From: CAZLBC01 sp964557575
Lineage (GTDB): Bacteria > Planctomycetota > Phycisphaerae > SM23-33
NCBI GenBank assembly: GCA_964557575.1
Contig: CAZLBC010000013.1
Location: 1 to 64,000 of the forward strand
Length of the DNA: 64,000 bases
Reading direction: 5' to 3'
This document shows, in pieces, positions 48,356 through 55,922 of the stretch. The notes beneath the pieces were generated by a model, which was given only the letters and a program-made list of their open reading frames with translations, ran no database searches and was not told the origin of the DNA. The position numbers were made by a program, and so were the translations under genes. Within the stretch, counting starts at the first letter, position 1, and each line of letters starts with the position of its first letter.

Positions 48356-50053
48356 TTACCTGATCAGCCGCATTTCTCCGACGTTGGGCAGCAGGTTCAC
48401 TCTTCCCAGGATCTCTTCCAGCAGGGGAATCCTGAAACCCGACGGCCAGTATACCCACACCGCCTTGCCTATCAAGTTATACCGCGGGACGGTGCCCGGC
48501 TTGTAGATCGGCCGCCCCTGTTCGTCGTACAACCGCAGCGTGGGTGCGGCCGCCGTCCAACACCGTCCGTCATGGCTGGAATAGCTATTGTCGCCGAGGC
48601 AGAAAAACTCGTCAAGCTCCGGGTTTTCGGGATGCTTTTCGAGTTCTATGTGTCGCGGGTACACAGCCCAGAGGGGAAAGTCCCCGAAAATCCCGTAATC
48701 GGACGGAAAATCATCCCGCTCTTTTTCGCGTTCATAATATTCGGAGAGCGGATCGTAAGGATGGCTTCCAAGGACCTCGCCCGTATTCGTCCTGCGCATA
48801 TAGTAGACGTCGCGGAACAATCGCACGTGGAGCAATTCAAACTCCCCGCCGCAACCGCGCATCGATACCGCCGCCGCCTCAGATTCCTGAATATCGGTTT
48901 CGCCGGCGTGGCGACGGCAGGCCTCTGCGTAGATATCACCATACTCCTCTTCACGGCTTTCCAGAATAACCCGTCCGCCAACCAGCACCCGCACTCGAAA
49001 ATCGGCTTTCTCAAAAGCAAACATGCGGGCGTCACCGGCACCAAGCGGATCGATGCACGTTGAACACCGCTCGTTCCAGTCCCCGCTCCCGGCATCCCGA
49101 GAGAGAAGTGCAACCCGTCCCGAGGATGCCAGCGACATCTTGTACCGTCGATCGTAATCCCGCAGTACCACTTCCAGCACGGCATTTCGATCACCGGCAC
49201 ACCTGAAAACACCGCCGATCCTGATATCGGTGCAGGTTTTTTCCCTTTGAAGCCCCCTGTTGTAGCCTGATGCAACGCCGAACAGCCCGTCGCGCGACAC
49301 GAACCTCAGCACACAGGGCGTATCGGACCCGGCAAATACAAGCTTCCTGCCCGCAACATCCTCCCGATCACCGGACCCCGCCATGGTCCAGGCGTCTTCT
49401 GCCGTCTCTTCCGGTCGCCACCGGCTTCCCGCGGTTCCCTGGAGGTCGAGTAATTCGCGGTCGGGGGGAAGGTCGCTGTCGTATACCGGCTGCCAGAGTT
49501 CCTTCTGGACCGGTTCAGGCTTCCGCCTGATTCGCCACTGCGCCTCTCCCCGCCTCCTGAAAAAGATATCGCCGCTGACGATCTGAATCGATTCGCCCGG
49601 TATCCCGATGAGGCGCTTGATATAATTTTCACGGTTGTTCTGCGGATTTCTGAACACGACGACATCCCACGGCGTCGGATCCATGAAGCGATAGAGGTAT
49701 TTCAGGACGATGACGTGGTCGCCGCCGGCGGGCCTGCTGAACTCGCTCGACTCGGGATCCTCCACGACATAGCCGCAGTTCGGACAATGTGCCCTGCCGT
49801 AATTCCCGTTGGAGGTACTCACGGCATATCCGCGGCTGCACGCGGGGCATTCGACGTGGCAGTGAACGCCGTACAGCGTCGTTGCCATCGAACCGGTCGG
49901 AATGACAAAGGCCTCTACCAGGAAGGCCCTGAGCAGGAATGCCAGGACCACCGCGACGTAAATGCTCTCGACGAAATTTCGCGACGAGGTATATAGCGAA
50001 CCGCGTTTATCGTCTTGTTCCAAATCGGTTTTCCTGTCGTCTTTTTCGCTCAT
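48356..50053 (-). CDS. lepB: Signal peptidase I with zinc ribbon and large insertion
   Basis: The 565-residue enzyme cleaves signal peptides at the outer face of the inner membrane. After one membrane helix (about 29-50) come the catalytic Ser55 in IPTGSM and Lys146 in NYIKRLIGIPGE. The conserved GDNSYSSHDGR box lies near the C-terminus. Between Ser and Lys a zinc-ribbon-like insertion has C69/C72 and C90/C93. Between Lys and GDNS about 300 further residues form a beta-rich domain of unknown role. Usual length is 180-320. It is the first gene of a series with lptB and dnaJ. Confidence 0.93.
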   Translation of the reverse strand: MSEKDDRKTDLEQDDKRGSLYTSSRNFVESIYVAVVLAFLLRAFLVEAFVIPTGSMATTLYGVHCHVECPACSRGYAVSTSNGNYGRAHCPNCGYVVEDPESSEFSRPAGGDHVIVLKYLYRFMDPTPWDVVVFRNPQNNRENYIKRLIGIPGESIQIVSGDIFFRRRGEAQWRIRRKPEPVQKELWQPVYDSDLPPDRELLDLQGTAGSRWRPEETAEDAWTMAGSGDREDVAGRKLVFAGSDTPCVLRFVSRDGLFGVASGYNRGLQREKTCTDIRIGGVFRCAGDRNAVLEVVLRDYDRRYKMSLASSGRVALLSRDAGSGDWNERCSTCIDPLGAGDARMFAFEKADFRVRVLVGGRVILESREEEYGDIYAEACRRHAGETDIQESEAAAVSMRGCGGEFELLHVRLFRDVYYMRRTNTGEVLGSHPYDPLSEYYEREKERDDFPSDYGIFGDFPLWAVYPRHIELEKHPENPELDEFFCLGDNSYSSHDGRCWTAAAPTLRLYDEQGRPIYKPGTVPRYNLIGKAVWVYWPSGFRIPLLEEILGRVNLLPNVGEMRLIR

Positions 50054-50196
50054 ACGCTCAACGTCTTGAAACCCCCTTCACGATGAGCAGAGATTCTTAC
50101 CGGTATTCCCTTCTTTGTCAATGATGCGGACCGTCGAACAGCGATGCAGACCCATATTTCTTCTTCATACATTCACCAACCCCGCATCGATATATA

Positions 50197-50202
50197 TATA
50201 AT
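50197..50202 (+). promoter_or_regulatory. Possible -10 box of the phosphoesterase operon
   Basis: TATAAT sits within a run of TA repeats (50190-50202), about 43 bases before the first ATG of the rightward operon. No convincing -35 box is present, so an activator or another sigma factor may be needed. Confidence 0.3.
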
Positions 50203-50244
50203 AGGAATGAAACCGCGCCGTGAAAAACGGCGCGAAACTCCCGC

Positions 50245-51189
50245 ATGTGGAATAATGAAATAGACAACTCGAAACAACACCCGTGCAGCGACGCCCGGCC
50301 GCCCGATTCTGCTGCAACAGCCGGGAACCGGAAACGATCTACCCGCCGAGCGCTGCTGAAATGGACGGGCGGCGGCATGCTGGCCGCCGCCGCGGCATGC
50401 GCGGTGGACGGATTTCTGGTTGAACCGCACGGCTTCCGAATCACCCGGAGAACCATACCGGTCGCCGGCCTGCCCCGGGAATGGGAGGGGGTCACGATAG
50501 CCCACATTACGGACCCCCACGTCGGCAGGCTGTCCGCCGTGATCAGGCTGCGCGAGATAGTCGACATGGCCAATGCCGTACAGCCGGACATCGTCGCCCT
50601 GACCGGCGACCTGGTCAATCGGCGGGAAACCCTTACGGCCGAACTGACCCGGGTCCTCTCGGCCCTCCGTCCCCGCGCTGGTTCGGTCGCCGTACTGGGC
50701 AATCACGACTACCGTGCGGGCTCCGATCACGTTACCGCGTGCATGGAATCCGCGGGTATACGCGTGCTGAAAAACCAGCACGTCGTATTCCGGCGCGGCG
50801 GTCGGACACTGTGTTTTGCGGGAACGGACGATCCCATGTTCGGCCGGCCCGATGCCGCCGCGGCCCTCAGCGGCGTCGCGGAAGACACCGTGCGCATCCT
50901 GCTCTGCCACAATCCCGACTACGCCGAGTACCTGCCGAAAACGGCGCGGGTAGACCTGATGCTCTGCGGGCATACCCACGGCGGCCAGGTAAAAATCCCC
51001 CTCTTCGGCCCGCCGATATTGCCGATAGAACATACACAGTATGCCGAGGGACTCGTGTCCGGCCCCGCCTGTCCGGTCTTCGTTTCGCGGGGCCTGGGGA
51101 TGGTGACCATCCCGCTGCGATTCAACTGTCCCCCTGAATTGCCGGTGATAACCCTCGCCGCCGGATCCGAACGGAGAACCGCTTCATGA
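50245..51189 (+). CDS. Metallophosphoesterase of the YkuE/YaeI type, probably exported
   Basis: A 314-residue calcineurin-like phosphoesterase. The dimetal motifs run in order: ITDPH (residues 88-92), TGDLV (120-124), GNHDY and GHTHGG. The N-terminus has STRRALLKW before a hydrophobic stretch (33-56), which resembles a twin-arginine signal. Relatives act on lipid or cell-surface phosphates, such as UDP-diacylglucosamine or cell-wall lipids. The substrate here is unknown. Its stop overlaps the next gene's ATG (ATGA). Confidence 0.88.
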   Translation: MWNNEIDNSKQHPCSDARPPDSAATAGNRKRSTRRALLKWTGGGMLAAAAACAVDGFLVEPHGFRITRRTIPVAGLPREWEGVTIAHITDPHVGRLSAVIRLREIVDMANAVQPDIVALTGDLVNRRETLTAELTRVLSALRPRAGSVAVLGNHDYRAGSDHVTACMESAGIRVLKNQHVVFRRGGRTLCFAGTDDPMFGRPDAAAALSGVAEDTVRILLCHNPDYAEYLPKTARVDLMLCGHTHGGQVKIPLFGPPILPIEHTQYAEGLVSGPACPVFVSRGLGMVTIPLRFNCPPELPVITLAAGSERRTAS

Positions 51190-52832
51190 CGACATACAGT
51201 ATCGGCCTGGAATACGGCGAAGACACCGCGCGCGCCGTGCTGATCGACCTCGCAAACGGCACGCGGGCGGCATCATTCGACCTTAATTTCGAACACCGGG
51301 AAGCAGCCGCCGACCTGCCGGCCGCGCGCAGGAAGCCTTCGGATTATCTTTCCGCAACCGGTGAACTGGTAACCGGTCTCCTCGCGGAAGCCGCCAACGT
51401 CGAGAAAACATTCTCCCCCGGACAGGTTGTGGCACTCGGCATGGCGGCGCCGGGCAGCGCCCCGCTGCCGCTCGACCGGGCCGGCCGCCCCCTCGCGGAC
51501 ACCGAACGATTCGAAAGTGATCCCGACGCGATGGTCCGCCTCCCCGGTGACAATGCCGCCGCCGCCGAAGCCGCCGAAATAACGCAACGGGCAAGGGGCA
51601 TGCGGCCCCATTATCTCTCATCGAGGAGCGATACGTACTTTGCCGGAGATCTGCTGAGCAAGCTGCTTCACTGCGCGAGAAACAACACCCGGGTGTTCAA
51701 CGCTGCGGCTTTCTGGGTCGAGTTGTCCGACTGGATCCCGGCGGTCCTGGCGGGGATAACCGACCCGAACACGATTCCCCTGAACACAACGTGCGCAGGT
51801 TTCAAGGGGCTCTTTTCCCCCGCCTGGGGCGGGTGGCCCGACGAACAGTTCATGCGCCGCCTTGATCCGGCACTCGCCGAAATCCACCTGCCCGGGACGC
51901 TCGCGCCCCCCGGCACGGCGATCGGAACCTTGTGCGCCGAATGGGGGGCCGCTACGGGACTGCCGGAGGGGATCGCTGTTGCCGCGGGCGGCCTGCTGCA
52001 TCACCATGCGGCGGTCGGGTGCGGTATCACACCCGGTTCGCCGGTGAAGTACCTGGCCCGACAGTGCACCGACCTGGCGGTGATTCCCTCGGATTCCCCG
52101 ACCCCTGACATCAGAGGCGTCGTGGGAACGGTCCGCGACGGTATCGTTACCGGGCTTACGGGTATCCAGACAATGGGGGCAGCGGCGGGGTCAATTGTCG
52201 AGTGGTTCCGCTCTATCGTCGCCTCCGGAGATACCACCCCGGAAAAGCTCGTCGAAGACGCGGTCGCCCTGCCGGCCGGTGCCGCGGGCCTGGTTTCCCT
52301 CGATTGGCACGCCGGCACCTTGACGCCCTTTTTCGACGGGGAACTCGCCGGACTCACCGTTGGCCAGACGTTGCAAAGCGGTGCCGAGGATTTTGTCCGG
52401 AGTCTGCTTGAATCGCCCGCGTACGCAACCAGGGCGCTCGTGGAAAACCTGGCGAAGTACGGGATCGATACCGACGTGATTACGGTCACCGGGCCGTTCA
52501 TCCTTCAATTTCCCTCGATCACGCAGCTCTACGCCGACATAACGGGCATCCCGGCACGAGCGGTCCTGTCGCCGCACACGGCCGCCCTCGGCGCTGCGGT
52601 ATCGGCCGCCGCGGCCGGCGGCGCGTTCGATGCCATGATCGACGCGATCAAAACACTGGCGGAAACCGGTGACATCCTCCAGCCGAATCGTGCCGACGGA
52701 CCGATGTACGACCGGCTGTTTCGACTGTATCGACAGCTGGCGGATGCGTTCGGGACCTCTTCGTGGAGCGGTAACTGCAACAACATCATGCGGGAACTGG
52801 CCGCGATACGACACCAATGCTCCGCCGATTGA
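51186..52832 (+). CDS. AraB-like FGGY-family protein that lacks catalytic residues
   Basis: The 548-residue protein aligns from end to end with ribulokinase AraB (WVELSDWIPAVLAG, GTLCAEWGAATGLPEG, SLDWHAG, ALGAAVSAAAAGG). Key positions have changed. The N-terminal ATP loop Asp is Glu (GLEYGEDTAR), the AraB DxTG segment reads AAPGS, the catalytic-base Asp in the FDCHMG segment is His (HHH at 272-274), the GTST loop is lost, and the adenosine-site GG is TG. I infer a pseudokinase, perhaps a sugar or nucleotide sensor. It is coupled to a phosphoesterase upstream and a sensor kinase downstream. Confidence 0.85.
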   Translation: MTTYSIGLEYGEDTARAVLIDLANGTRAASFDLNFEHREAAADLPAARRKPSDYLSATGELVTGLLAEAANVEKTFSPGQVVALGMAAPGSAPLPLDRAGRPLADTERFESDPDAMVRLPGDNAAAAEAAEITQRARGMRPHYLSSRSDTYFAGDLLSKLLHCARNNTRVFNAAAFWVELSDWIPAVLAGITDPNTIPLNTTCAGFKGLFSPAWGGWPDEQFMRRLDPALAEIHLPGTLAPPGTAIGTLCAEWGAATGLPEGIAVAAGGLLHHHAAVGCGITPGSPVKYLARQCTDLAVIPSDSPTPDIRGVVGTVRDGIVTGLTGIQTMGAAAGSIVEWFRSIVASGDTTPEKLVEDAVALPAGAAGLVSLDWHAGTLTPFFDGELAGLTVGQTLQSGAEDFVRSLLESPAYATRALVENLAKYGIDTDVITVTGPFILQFPSITQLYADITGIPARAVLSPHTAALGAAVSAAAAGGAFDAMIDAIKTLAETGDILQPNRADGPMYDRLFRLYRQLADAFGTSSWSGNCNNIMRELAAIRHQCSAD

Positions 52833-52845
52833 AACAATACACCCC

Positions 52846-54294
52846 ATGCGACTATCGATACGATCACGGGTGGTACTCGCGGTGAGCCTGGCAACCCTGG
52901 CAACCGCGGTTCTCGTCGGCTGGATCGGCGTGGAGATCACCGGGGATACGATAGAAAAACGGTTGACCGTGGACATGACGCGTAATGCCTCGCGGATGAT
53001 GGCCAAGCTCAACCTGTCTCCCGGCGACGGGGTCATGGAACACCTCAGCGGCATATTCGGCGCGCAAACCGCGACGATGTCCCCCGGCGGCAGGCGCCTG
53101 CTCGGATCCAGCCTGCCCGACAATCTGAGAGACCGATGCGCGGCCCTGCTTGTCGAATTCCCCGACGCGAAATACATGACGATGGGGGGCACGTCGTACC
53201 GGCTCGGATCTATCCGGATTCCCTACGACCGGCCGTCACCCGGGCGGCCGCGCAATGTCCGGCTGTACCTGCTGCTCCCCGCCGCGGAAGTCCGCGCCGC
53301 ACGAGACACCGCGACGCGCCGCATCGTCATAGCGATGCTGCCCGCCGTCATCGCCGCCGTCGCACTGGCCGCGATCCTCTCGCTGACGGTCACGCTGCCG
53401 ATCACCCGGCTTTCCCGGCGGGCGCAGGAACTGAGCCGCGATATTTCGAAGAAATACGATGATGAACAACCGGAACAATCCGGCACCGTCACCCCGTTCT
53501 CGTCGGGAGGAGGGCCGGTTGAAGTGGTGAGGCTGTCGGCATCTCTCGACCACCTGCTGGCCGATCTGAAAACGGCCAACCGGCAATTGATGGCAACCAG
53601 AAGGATGGCCGATCTGGGCCGGCTTGCCGCATCGGCCGCGCACGAACTGAGGAACCCGCTCAGCGGCATCAAGATGAACGCCCGCGTGCTGCGCGACCGG
53701 ATCGGCGGCGAACCCGAATGCCTGGAACTGATGGACATCATTTTCGGAGAGATCGAGCGGATGGATCTCTATCTTCGCGAGCTGATGCTGCTGGCCAGAA
53801 ACGCCTCAACCCCCGAACGCCGGCTTTTCAAGCCGGGCAAAAGGGAATCGTCAAGCCTGCCGGATATCGCGAAGGACGCCGTTCGCCTGCTCCGGGGACG
53901 GTTCGAACACGCGGGGGTGACGGTGGAAACGGATGTCAGGCCCGGCATATCACGCGTTTTCGTCGACCCGATACAGGTCAGGCAGGTCGTCATAAACCTG
54001 ATGATCAACGCGATGGAGGCCGGCGGCGCCGGGGGGCGCATTTCCCTTTCGATACACCCGGGGGACAACGGCGGCACGACAATCACCATCGCCGACAACG
54101 GCGGCGGCGTACGAGTTTCGCACGGCGCGGACATATTCGACCCCTTCGTCTCGACCAAGTCGGAAGGCGCCGGGCTGGGGCTGCACATATGCAATATGAT
54201 AGCCGAGGGCCACGGAGGGACCATCGGATACAGAAACACCGCCGCCGGGGCCGAATTCCACTTCACCCTTCCCCCCGCGGCCGTTGAATCATAA
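52846..54294 (+). CDS. Membrane sensor histidine kinase
   Basis: A 482-residue kinase with two membrane helices (about 9-30 and 162-185) around a periplasmic sensor of about 130 residues, a HAMP-type linker, the phospho-accepting H266 in HELRNPLSG, and an ATPase domain with the N box VINLMINAMEAGG, DNGGG and GAGLGLHICNMIAEGHGG. It would phosphorylate the response regulator encoded 9 bases downstream. The start ATG at 52846 lies 13 bases after the pseudokinase stop. The pairing with a sigma54 regulator resembles the NtrB/AtoS/ZraS group. Confidence 0.93.
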   Translation: MRLSIRSRVVLAVSLATLATAVLVGWIGVEITGDTIEKRLTVDMTRNASRMMAKLNLSPGDGVMEHLSGIFGAQTATMSPGGRRLLGSSLPDNLRDRCAALLVEFPDAKYMTMGGTSYRLGSIRIPYDRPSPGRPRNVRLYLLLPAAEVRAARDTATRRIVIAMLPAVIAAVALAAILSLTVTLPITRLSRRAQELSRDISKKYDDEQPEQSGTVTPFSSGGGPVEVVRLSASLDHLLADLKTANRQLMATRRMADLGRLAASAAHELRNPLSGIKMNARVLRDRIGGEPECLELMDIIFGEIERMDLYLRELMLLARNASTPERRLFKPGKRESSSLPDIAKDAVRLLRGRFEHAGVTVETDVRPGISRVFVDPIQVRQVVINLMINAMEAGGAGGRISLSIHPGDNGGTTITIADNGGGVRVSHGADIFDPFVSTKSEGAGLGLHICNMIAEGHGGTIGYRNTAAGAEFHFTLPPAAVES

Positions 54295-54303
54295 GATAGT
54301 GGC

Positions 54304-55710
54304 ATGGCCGACGCCGGAACACTCCTGGTTATCGACGACGAGGACGCTATCTGCGGGGCGTTCGAGAAGTTCTTCACCAACCGCGGCTGGCGCGTATTCG
54401 TGTGCGCCACCGCGACCGAGGGAGTAGAGACGTGCCGCCGGGAACAACCGGACGTCATCTTTCTCGACATCCGCCTGCCCGACGGCTCGGGGCTCGAAAA
54501 AATCGATGCCCTGCTGGCGGAATCTCCCGGCGCGGCCGTGATCGTTATTACCGCCTACGGATCGCTCGACACCGTCACCCGGGCCATGGACGGCAGGGCC
54601 TTCGACCACCTCGCCAAGCCGCTGGACCTCGACCACGCCGAAAGACTCGCCCAGCGGGCGATACAGAACAGGCGGAACCGCGATCGGCAACAGCGCGTCG
54701 CCGCGCCTTCATCGAACACGGCCCCTTCCCTGATCGGTTCGTCGCAGTGCATGCAGGACGTATACAAGCGAATCGGGCTGGTGGCGCGGTCGGAATCAAG
54801 CGTGCTGATCCTCGGCGAAACCGGGACCGGGAAGGAACTGGTGGCTCGCGCCATCCACGAGCACAGCAATCGCAGCGGCGGTCCGTTCGTTGCCGTGAAC
54901 TGTGGCGGCATACCGGAAAACCTTGTCGAGAACGAGTTGTTCGGACACGAAAAAGGGGCTTTTACCGGCGCGGAATCCACGCGCAAAGGCCGCTTCGAAG
55001 CCGCGGACGGCGGAACACTGTTCCTCGACGAAGTCGGCGAACTTTCCACTGCAGCACAGGTTAAGCTGCTCAGGGCGCTGGACCTCAAGACGATAGAACG
55101 CGTCGGCGCCGTCCTGCCGATACAACTCGACCTGAGGATCCTGGCGGCAACCAACCGGTCACTGGACGCAGACACCGCCGCGGGCCGGTTCAGGGAAGAT
55201 CTCTATCACCGCCTCAACGTCATACATATAGAACTGCCTCCCCTTCGCCGCCGGCGGGAAGATATTCAGCAGCTCGCCGCAAATTTTCTCGGGCGATTCG
55301 GACACGCCGCCGGGCTGAAAGCCGAAACCCTGCAGGTCCTGCAGAAATACCGCTGGCCCGGCAACGTCCGGGAACTGGAAAACGCCATGGAACACGCGGC
55401 GATCGTCTCCGCCGGCACACCGATTCTTCCGGAGCACCTTCCCGAATCCGTCACCGCGCGCGGGCCGGCACTTCCCGGCGACGACATGACCGCCACGCTG
55501 CGGGACTACGTCCGCTCCCTGCGCGGGACCAACGAGGGAATATACAAAACCGCCGTCCGGAACCTCGAGCGGGAACTCCTGATCGAGGCGATTGACCGGG
55601 CCGGCGGAAACCGGGGAACGGCGGCCGAAATACTGGGCATACACCGCAATACGCTCCGCACGAAGCTGGGGGAACTCGGCATCGGCGAGGGGACGGCGCC
55701 CTTGAAATAA
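54304..55710 (+). CDS. Sigma54-dependent response regulator (NtrC family)
   Basis: A 468-residue regulator with three domains. The receiver has D11/D12 and phospho-accepting D55 in IFLDIRLPDG. The AAA+ domain has Walker A GETGTGKE (171-178), the sigma54-contacting GAFTGA (218-223), Walker B GTLFLDE, and the arginine-finger region. A C-terminal Fis-type helix-turn-helix ends with AAEILGIHRNTLRTKLGEL. It activates sigma54 promoters when phosphorylated by the adjacent kinase. Target promoters in the window are not evident. Confidence 0.95.
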   Translation: MADAGTLLVIDDEDAICGAFEKFFTNRGWRVFVCATATEGVETCRREQPDVIFLDIRLPDGSGLEKIDALLAESPGAAVIVITAYGSLDTVTRAMDGRAFDHLAKPLDLDHAERLAQRAIQNRRNRDRQQRVAAPSSNTAPSLIGSSQCMQDVYKRIGLVARSESSVLILGETGTGKELVARAIHEHSNRSGGPFVAVNCGGIPENLVENELFGHEKGAFTGAESTRKGRFEAADGGTLFLDEVGELSTAAQVKLLRALDLKTIERVGAVLPIQLDLRILAATNRSLDADTAAGRFREDLYHRLNVIHIELPPLRRRREDIQQLAANFLGRFGHAAGLKAETLQVLQKYRWPGNVRELENAMEHAAIVSAGTPILPEHLPESVTARGPALPGDDMTATLRDYVRSLRGTNEGIYKTAVRNLERELLIEAIDRAGGNRGTAAEILGIHRNTLRTKLGELGIGEGTAPLK

Positions 55711-55729
55711 CCCTAAACGGCGATATACT
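55702..55729 (+). promoter_or_regulatory. Promoter of tRNA-Val
   Basis: TTGAAA (55702-55707) and TATACT (55724-55729) are 16 bases apart and end 11 bases before the tRNA. The -35 box overlaps the last codons of the regulator gene. Confidence 0.6.
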
Positions 55730-55740
55730 CTTCGGCACTC

Positions 55741-55814
55741 GGGCCGTTAGCTCAGATGGCTAGAGCGCTTCCCTTACAAGGAAGAAGTCGCTGGTTCAAG
55801 TCCGGCACGGCCCA
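55741..55814 (+). tRNA. tRNA-Val (anticodon TAC)
   Basis: A 74-base tRNA. The acceptor GGGCCGT/ACGGCCC pairs, the anticodon stem CTTCC/GGAAG encloses CTTACAA with anticodon TAC, the T loop is TTCAAGT and the discriminator is A. No CCA is encoded. Confidence 0.95.
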
Positions 55815-55854
55815 TTTATCCACGGCACGCCGATCCGGGGATACTCAGTACGCG

Positions 55855-55885
55855 CAAAAACAGGGAAGCGCTCCAGGCGCTTCCC
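55855..55885 (-). terminator. Rho-independent terminator of the RTX/LEPR gene
   Basis: A perfect 9-bp stem GGGAAGCGC/GCGCTTCCC (55863-55885) with a 5-base loop is followed on the minus strand by CTG and five T. It lies 38 bases after the end of the RTX/LEPR gene. On the plus strand no T tract follows, so it does not serve tRNA-Val. Confidence 0.75.
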
Positions 55886-55922
55886 TTCCCTCCGGTTTCA
55901 GTCACTGGTGTGCTATGCCCGG

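Noticed and set aside
51186..52832. Naming the FGGY gene araB
   Set aside because: The fold is AraB-like, but the catalytic residues are missing and no arabinose genes adjoin, so the name would imply a false function.
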